Of a stretch of DNA of 55,635 nucleotides, positions 51,576-55,635 are shown piece after piece. Position numbers and translations under genes: made by a program. How positions within the stretch are numbered: the stretch's first letter is position 1; each line of letters begins with the position of its first letter. The stretch comes from Candidatus Sumerlaeota bacterium (GTDB lineage: Bacteria; Sumerlaeota; Sumerlaeia; Sumerlaeales; Sumerlaeaceae), in assembly GCA_026398535.1 (NCBI GenBank), contig JAPLSQ010000026.1:1-55635 (forward strand), given 5' to 3'. The notes under the pieces are model-generated. The model was not told the origin of the DNA and did not search any database. It worked only from the letters and a program-made list of their open reading frames with translations.

Positions 51576-53435
51576 TTATAGTATTGCTTTAACTTTTGAT
51601 ATAATGGCTGCTGCATCGATGCCATATCTGGCCATCAAGGCTTCAGGTGGGCCTGACCGGGGAAGTTCGCGCACAGCAATCGAGTGGACAGTGATCCCCG
51701 CACCCGTGACAGCCGCAGCCACTGCCTCGCCAATCCCGCCTTCAGGATAATGATCCTCGACCGTCAAAATGCGCCTTCCCGTTTCGTGCGCGTTTTGCGC
51801 AAGCGCTTCCTTGTCGAGCGGTTTCACTGTGAACAAGTCAATAACCCTGATAGGAATGCCTTCACTGGCCAGAATGTCGGCTGCTTTCAACGCCTCGGTA
51901 AGTGTCACACCGCCGGCTGCGATGGTCAGCACATCTTTGTCACCCTTGCGCACGACCTTCGCTTTGCCGATCTCAAAGGTTTCATCATTTTTATAAACAA
52001 TCGGTCCTTTGGGACGCGAGGTGCGTATATAGACCATGCCTTTGTGCTCAGCAGCCAACCGCACCGCGTTCTCAGTGGACACGCCATCGCTCGGATAGAA
52101 CACCACGCAATTGGGGATGGTTCGATAGAGCGCAAGATCCTCCAATCCCATTTGCGATGGACCATCTTCGCCGATGGACACACCGACATGGGAACCGCAC
52201 AGCTTGATGTTCGACTGGGAAATGCCAGCCATCCGCACCTGGTCAAATCCGCGCGACAGGAACACGGCAAACGATGACGCAAACGGTATTTTCCCGCGAG
52301 CCGCCAAACCCGCGGCAACGCTGATCATGTTCTGCTCGGCGATGAATCCCTCAAAAAACCTGTCTGGATGCGCTTTCAGAAATTTATCCGAGTAAGTGGA
52401 ATTCTTTGTGTCGCAATCGAGCACAACGATACGCGGGTCCGCCGCGCCAAGCTTCACCAGCGCCGCGCCATATGCCTCGCGCGTCGCGATGCTGTCGCCC
52501 AGTTTATAATCGGGAGAGGTCATCGGTTTGGATTCGAAAACAGACGTCGCATCGACATCAGCAGGCGGGAGCGCGATCTCAAACTTGTAATCAGTTTCAG
52601 CTCCGGCGGCTTTCACTTCCGCAATGGCCTTGTCCTCTTCTTCGCCCTTTTTGAATGGCTTGCCATGCCATCCGTTCTTATTCTCCGCAAATGAAACGCC
52701 CTTGCCCTTCAGCGTCCTCGCAAGAATCACAAAAGGTTTTCCGGATGATTCGGCAGCCTGATCGAAAGCCTTGAGCAACGCTTCCACATCATGCCCGTCC
52801 ACCACGACGGCATTCCAACCGAAAGCCTCGAACCGCGCCTTGTAAACCTCCATGGCGTGCTCGAGCATCGTCTGCTGGCTCTGTCCCAGCCTGTTCACAT
52901 CTACAATCGCCACGAGATTGTCGAGTTTGTAATAGCCGGCGATTTCAGCGGCCTCCCAGACCGCCCCTTCCGCGATTTCTCCATCACCGAGTAGAACATA
53001 GGTGCGGTAGTTGGTTTTATCCAGAAATTTGGAATTCAGCGCCAGACCAATGCCCACGCCCAGCCCTTGGCCAAGCGATCCTGTCGCCACATCCACAAAC
53101 GACAGGCGTGGTGTTGGATGACCTTCAAAGTTCGAATTAATATCACGAAGCGTCAGCAGTTCCTCCGCCGGAAACAGTCCTGCCTCGGCCCACGCCGCAT
53201 ACAGCACCGGCGCCCCATGCCCTTTGGAGAGGATAAAACGGTCCGCGACCGGATTGCGGGGATTTTTCGGATCATAGCGCATCACCTTGAAAAACAGGGT
53301 TGCGACTATGTCAGCCGCTGACAGACAGGTCGTGGGATGACCTGAGCCAGCATGGGATGTGGAGCGGATGCTATGAATGCGAAGCTGGTTGGCTTTGGCG
53401 CGAAGCGCCCCGATTTCTGCTTTGTTGTATGCCAT
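51576..53435 (-). CDS. tkt: Transketolase
   Basis: A 619-residue TPP enzyme with the full set of domains. Motifs: GSGHPTTCLSAADIVATLFF, RFILSKGHGAPVLYAAWAEA, VATGSLGQGLGVGIGLAL, the TPP-binding VLLGDGEIAEGAVWEAAEIA, FIAEQNMISVAAGLAARGK and GVSIGEDGPSQMGLEDLALY. It is near the length of the bacterial/animal short form rather than the ~660-residue E. coli type. The ATG at 53435 follows AGAGG on the complement. With tal-pgi it covers the non-oxidative pentose-phosphate branch; rpe is nearby. Confidence 0.96.
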   Translation of the reverse strand: MAYNKAEIGALRAKANQLRIHSIRSTSHAGSGHPTTCLSAADIVATLFFKVMRYDPKNPRNPVADRFILSKGHGAPVLYAAWAEAGLFPAEELLTLRDINSNFEGHPTPRLSFVDVATGSLGQGLGVGIGLALNSKFLDKTNYRTYVLLGDGEIAEGAVWEAAEIAGYYKLDNLVAIVDVNRLGQSQQTMLEHAMEVYKARFEAFGWNAVVVDGHDVEALLKAFDQAAESSGKPFVILARTLKGKGVSFAENKNGWHGKPFKKGEEEDKAIAEVKAAGAETDYKFEIALPPADVDATSVFESKPMTSPDYKLGDSIATREAYGAALVKLGAADPRIVVLDCDTKNSTYSDKFLKAHPDRFFEGFIAEQNMISVAAGLAARGKIPFASSFAVFLSRGFDQVRMAGISQSNIKLCGSHVGVSIGEDGPSQMGLEDLALYRTIPNCVVFYPSDGVSTENAVRLAAEHKGMVYIRTSRPKGPIVYKNDETFEIGKAKVVRKGDKDVLTIAAGGVTLTEALKAADILASEGIPIRVIDLFTVKPLDKEALAQNAHETGRRILTVEDHYPEGGIGEAVAAAVTGAGITVHSIAVRELPRSGPPEALMARYGIDAAAIISKVKAIL

Positions 53436-53539
53436 GTTTCCTCTCTGGTTTTTGTTAGGACGCATGTCCGATCGCATGATATGCTTTTTACAACCATCTA
53501 ATAAACGCCAAGCGCTTTAACATGCGCAATTCGCGCGAG

Positions 53540-54832
53540 TCAATGCATGAGAGTTAATATGGCGTCAATGATCTGCGCGGCCACGAGCTCCTTCGTTCTC
53601 CTTGACACGGCGATCCTGCGGCCGTCGCGCATGTAAATTGTCACCTCATTGTCTCCGCTCTCAAAACCGATGCCCGGAGCGCTCACATCGTTTCCCACGA
53701 TGGCGTCAAGATGTTTGCGTTCCAACTTGGCAAGCGCGTTCGCTTCCAAGTCCTCTGTTTCCGCGGCAAAACCGATGGCAATCTGATCTTCACGTTTGGC
53801 GCAACTGACAACCTGTGCAATGTCGGGATTTTCGGCAAACTCAAGATTCAGCGAGTTGCCTGTTCTTTTCATCTTGCTGGCAGGCGGGTGGGCAATGCGG
53901 AAATCGCCGACAGCGGCCGCAAACACAAAAATGTCGGCCGCGTCAGCCAACTGTTTGACTTGCCGCAGCATTTCATCCGCCGTGGTCACGCGGTGTATGA
54001 TGACTGCGCCGGAGGGAAGCGCTGATTCAGCGACTGGCCCGCTCACAAGATGCGCCACGGCGCCCCGGCTCGACGCTTCGAGCGCCAGAGCCGCGCCCAT
54101 CCTGCCTGATGATGGGTTTGTTATGTAGCGAACGGGATCAATGTATTCATGCGTTGGTCCTGATGTGATCACCACGGTTTTTCCCTCTAAAGAACCGCGT
54201 GCGGAACTTGTGGAAATGGTCCTTGTGCCGGCTTCATCAGTGCCGTTGCAACCAATCTTTTGAGCCGGATCGTGCAGGTTTTCCAAGCGCCACGCCATGA
54301 ATTCGACAATATGCTCCGGCGCGGCGAGTTTGCCGGCTCCTGTATCACCGCACGCCAGCATCCCCGATTCCGGTTCAATGATCATCACTCCCCTGCCCCG
54401 TAGAATCGCAAGATTCGCCTGTGTGGCTGGATGGTCGAGCATATGTGTGTTCATCGCCGGAGCGGCAAAGACAGATCCCCGATAAGACAAATAAAAAGTT
54501 GTCACCGGATCATCGGCCAATCCGGCTGCCATTTTCGCGATGATGTTCGCTGTTGCGGGCGCCACCACACAGGCATCAGCCCATTTCGCCCATGAAATGT
54601 GATCCATTTCCCACGATCGCGCGTCGCCGAATATCTCAGTGTAGACGGGATGCCTGGTCAGCGTTTCAAACGTCAGGGGCGCAACAAATCTGGCTCCACA
54701 TGCTGTCATTGCCACCCGCACCGAGGCTCCCGCTTTGCCCAACAGCGAACACAGTTGCGCTGCTTTGTAGGCCGCGATACTGCCCGTCACGCCAACCACG
54801 ATATTAAGGCCGCTGAGACGATTTGATATCAT
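53540..54832 (-). CDS. coaBC: Phosphopantothenoylcysteine decarboxylase/synthetase
   Basis: A 430-residue bifunctional CoA-synthesis enzyme. The CoaC half has IVVGVTGSIAAYKAAQLCSL, the catalytic His in WEMDHISWAKWADACVVAPA, APAMNTHMLDHPATQ and MLACGDTGAGKLA with the active Cys. The CoaB half begins near residue 215 with TSGPTHEYIDPVRYITNPSS and has the SKMKR lysine motif. The ATG at 54832 has AAGGG about 5 nt upstream; the ATG at 54856 is less likely. It ends 104 nt before the tkt start. Confidence 0.96.
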   Translation of the reverse strand: MISNRLSGLNIVVGVTGSIAAYKAAQLCSLLGKAGASVRVAMTACGARFVAPLTFETLTRHPVYTEIFGDARSWEMDHISWAKWADACVVAPATANIIAKMAAGLADDPVTTFYLSYRGSVFAAPAMNTHMLDHPATQANLAILRGRGVMIIEPESGMLACGDTGAGKLAAPEHIVEFMAWRLENLHDPAQKIGCNGTDEAGTRTISTSSARGSLEGKTVVITSGPTHEYIDPVRYITNPSSGRMGAALALEASSRGAVAHLVSGPVAESALPSGAVIIHRVTTADEMLRQVKQLADAADIFVFAAAVGDFRIAHPPASKMKRTGNSLNLEFAENPDIAQVVSCAKREDQIAIGFAAETEDLEANALAKLERKHLDAIVGNDVSAPGIGFESGDNEVTIYMRDGRRIAVSRRTKELVAAQIIDAILTLMH

Positions 54833-54878
54833 CACGCCCTTATTATTGCCTTTCACGACATCTAATCAACAAAAGCTG

Positions 54879-55635
54879 TCAAAACGTAAACAGCAGGCTT
54901 GCCGCAATCGTATTCTGGTTCTCTGACATGCCAATCCCTCGGAGAAAAACGTCGGCATTGGAGGAATCGCGCCTGTATTCGATGCGTCCCCACAGATTTT
55001 CACGGAACTTGTACTGGGCCGTCAGCGTGCATTCAGCAAGCGTCTGGCCTTCTCCTGTACACACGCCATCGGGATCGTGGAAAGTTTCCGCCCGCGCGGC
55101 CACGCTGAATTTCTCTGTCCAATCATATTTCAAATAAGCCGCCAATCCATTCCAATAAGCGTCGCCGCCATCTGGGGCCGCATGCTCATCCATGCCGATA
55201 TCCGCATTCAGCATGCCTGTCAGTTTATCCGTGAATTTGTATGTTGCCACAAGATCGAGCAAACTGAGCTGGTCGCTGTCGTTCTTGTCCTGTTCGGCGC
55301 CGCGCATGACACACAGGGCAACATTGAACTTCTCGGTCAAATTCATGCCAAGCCTGGCCTCATAGCTTTCAACACTGTTGTTGTCCTGAAAGCAGATGTC
55401 CCAGCCCCGATGCGCTCCCACTGTCAGGTCAAACATCTCGTTGAATGTGTATTGGGCGCGCACGCCGGTGTTCGTGAATGGCGACGAAAACGCGCACAGA
55501 AATGAGCGGGAGATGTTCCAGTTGTCTTTTTCCTCAGCCACTTCAGCGCCCGCCAGTGCCGTCATTTTGCCTGCCTTGACCAGAAGCCCCTTCCCAAGGG
55601 GAAAGAGATAGGACACATAGGCCTCATCAATACCC
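54879..55635 (-). CDS. bbp2-type outer-membrane beta-barrel protein, C-terminal part
   Basis: The frame is open to the window edge, so the N-terminus lies beyond 55635; about 251 residues are visible. The sequence alternates hydrophobic and polar residues with aromatic girdles, for example PLGKGLLVKAGKMTALAGAE, SRSFLCAFSSPFTNTGVRAQ, and many strands like TVGAHRGWDICF and KYDWTEKFSVAARAETFH. It ends in LLFTF, the C-terminal aromatic needed for barrel assembly. The SRSFL..PFTNTGVRA segment is typical of the putative beta-barrel porin-2 (OmpL-like) family. Gram-negative envelope marker. Confidence 0.85.
   Translation of the reverse strand, partial: GIDEAYVSYLFPLGKGLLVKAGKMTALAGAEVAEEKDNWNISRSFLCAFSSPFTNTGVRAQYTFNEMFDLTVGAHRGWDICFQDNNSVESYEARLGMNLTEKFNVALCVMRGAEQDKNDSDQLSLLDLVATYKFTDKLTGMLNADIGMDEHAAPDGGDAYWNGLAAYLKYDWTEKFSVAARAETFHDPDGVCTGEGQTLAECTLTAQYKFRENLWGRIEYRRDSSNADVFLRGIGMSENQNTIAASLLFTF

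Noticed and set aside
1..55635. CRISPR arrays, tRNA and rRNA genes
   Set aside because: No regularly spaced direct repeats other than the coding WD40 array, and no cloverleaf or rRNA-like stretch was recognised by reading; a tRNAscan or Infernal run could still find one.

Overview
The window reads as a mid-GC (mid-50s % by eye) Gram-negative bacterial chromosome, probably from an uncultured PVC-like or related candidate phylum. The evidence is a bbp2-type outer-membrane barrel, LPS/capsule-type glycosyltransferases, lipoprotein signal peptides, Hfq, the MEP isoprenoid genes ispD/ispF, secreted DUF4623-like beta-propellers and frequent TTG/GTG starts. The phylum cannot be fixed from the sequence alone. 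No rRNA, tRNA, CRISPR array or intact insertion sequence was seen.

Layout. 1-1.2 kb: the 3' end of a WD40-like protein made of near-identical 123-bp repeats. 1.4-3 kb: rmuC on the minus strand. 3-4 kb: a ~1-kb stretch without a convincing gene but rich in inverted repeats. 4-7.6 kb: a compact plus-strand module of an ankyrin-like protein, a MoxR-like AAA ATPase, a metallopeptidase-like/VWA protein and a 158-residue orphan, followed by an inverted-repeat-bounded element. 7.9-13.1 kb: two secreted beta-propellers, a double-domain glycosyltransferase and a budA (acetolactate decarboxylase) remnant. 13.1-19.3 kb: polysaccharide deacetylase, speA, an MFS transporter and a GT-C/TPR membrane protein. 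19.3-22.9 kb: a glycan-type operon (DegT aminotransferase, GT2, VTT membrane protein, Gfo/Idh/MocA dehydrogenase). 23.2-24.7 kb: miaA and hfq. 24.7-28.3 kb: minus-strand beta-CASP hydrolase, acyl-CoA ligase and a small membrane protein. 28.5-32.3 kb: a lipoprotein, CoA-disulfide-reductase-like and rhodanese proteins, and a nitroreductase. 32.3-37 kb: an ISAs1-type transposase remnant, a LacI regulator, two membrane proteins and a SHOCT-like membrane protein. 37-38.5 kb: rplJ-rplL behind an L10 leader and closed by a terminator. 38.6-41.2 kb: TPR membrane protein, rpe and a TPR lipoprotein. 41.2-45 kb: minus-strand surface-glycan operon of GT4, GT2, an apparently inactive WecA/MraY-like protein and maf. 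45-46 kb: an HDAC-family deacetylase. 46.1-55.6 kb: minus-strand ispF, ispD, GT4, a tal-pgi fusion, tkt, coaBC and a bbp2 porin.

How the genes work together. Three themes recur: cell-envelope polysaccharide assembly (at least six glycosyltransferases plus sugar-modifying enzymes), central carbon metabolism (rpe, tkt and fused tal-pgi in one region, beside ispD/F which draw on glyceraldehyde-3-phosphate), and RNA/translation housekeeping (miaA, hfq, rplJL, beta-CASP hydrolase). The most unusual items are the MoxR/VWA/orphan module, the WecA-like protein that has lost its key aspartates, and the transaldolase-isomerase fusion carrying an extra in-frame segment with a perfect 10-bp palindrome.
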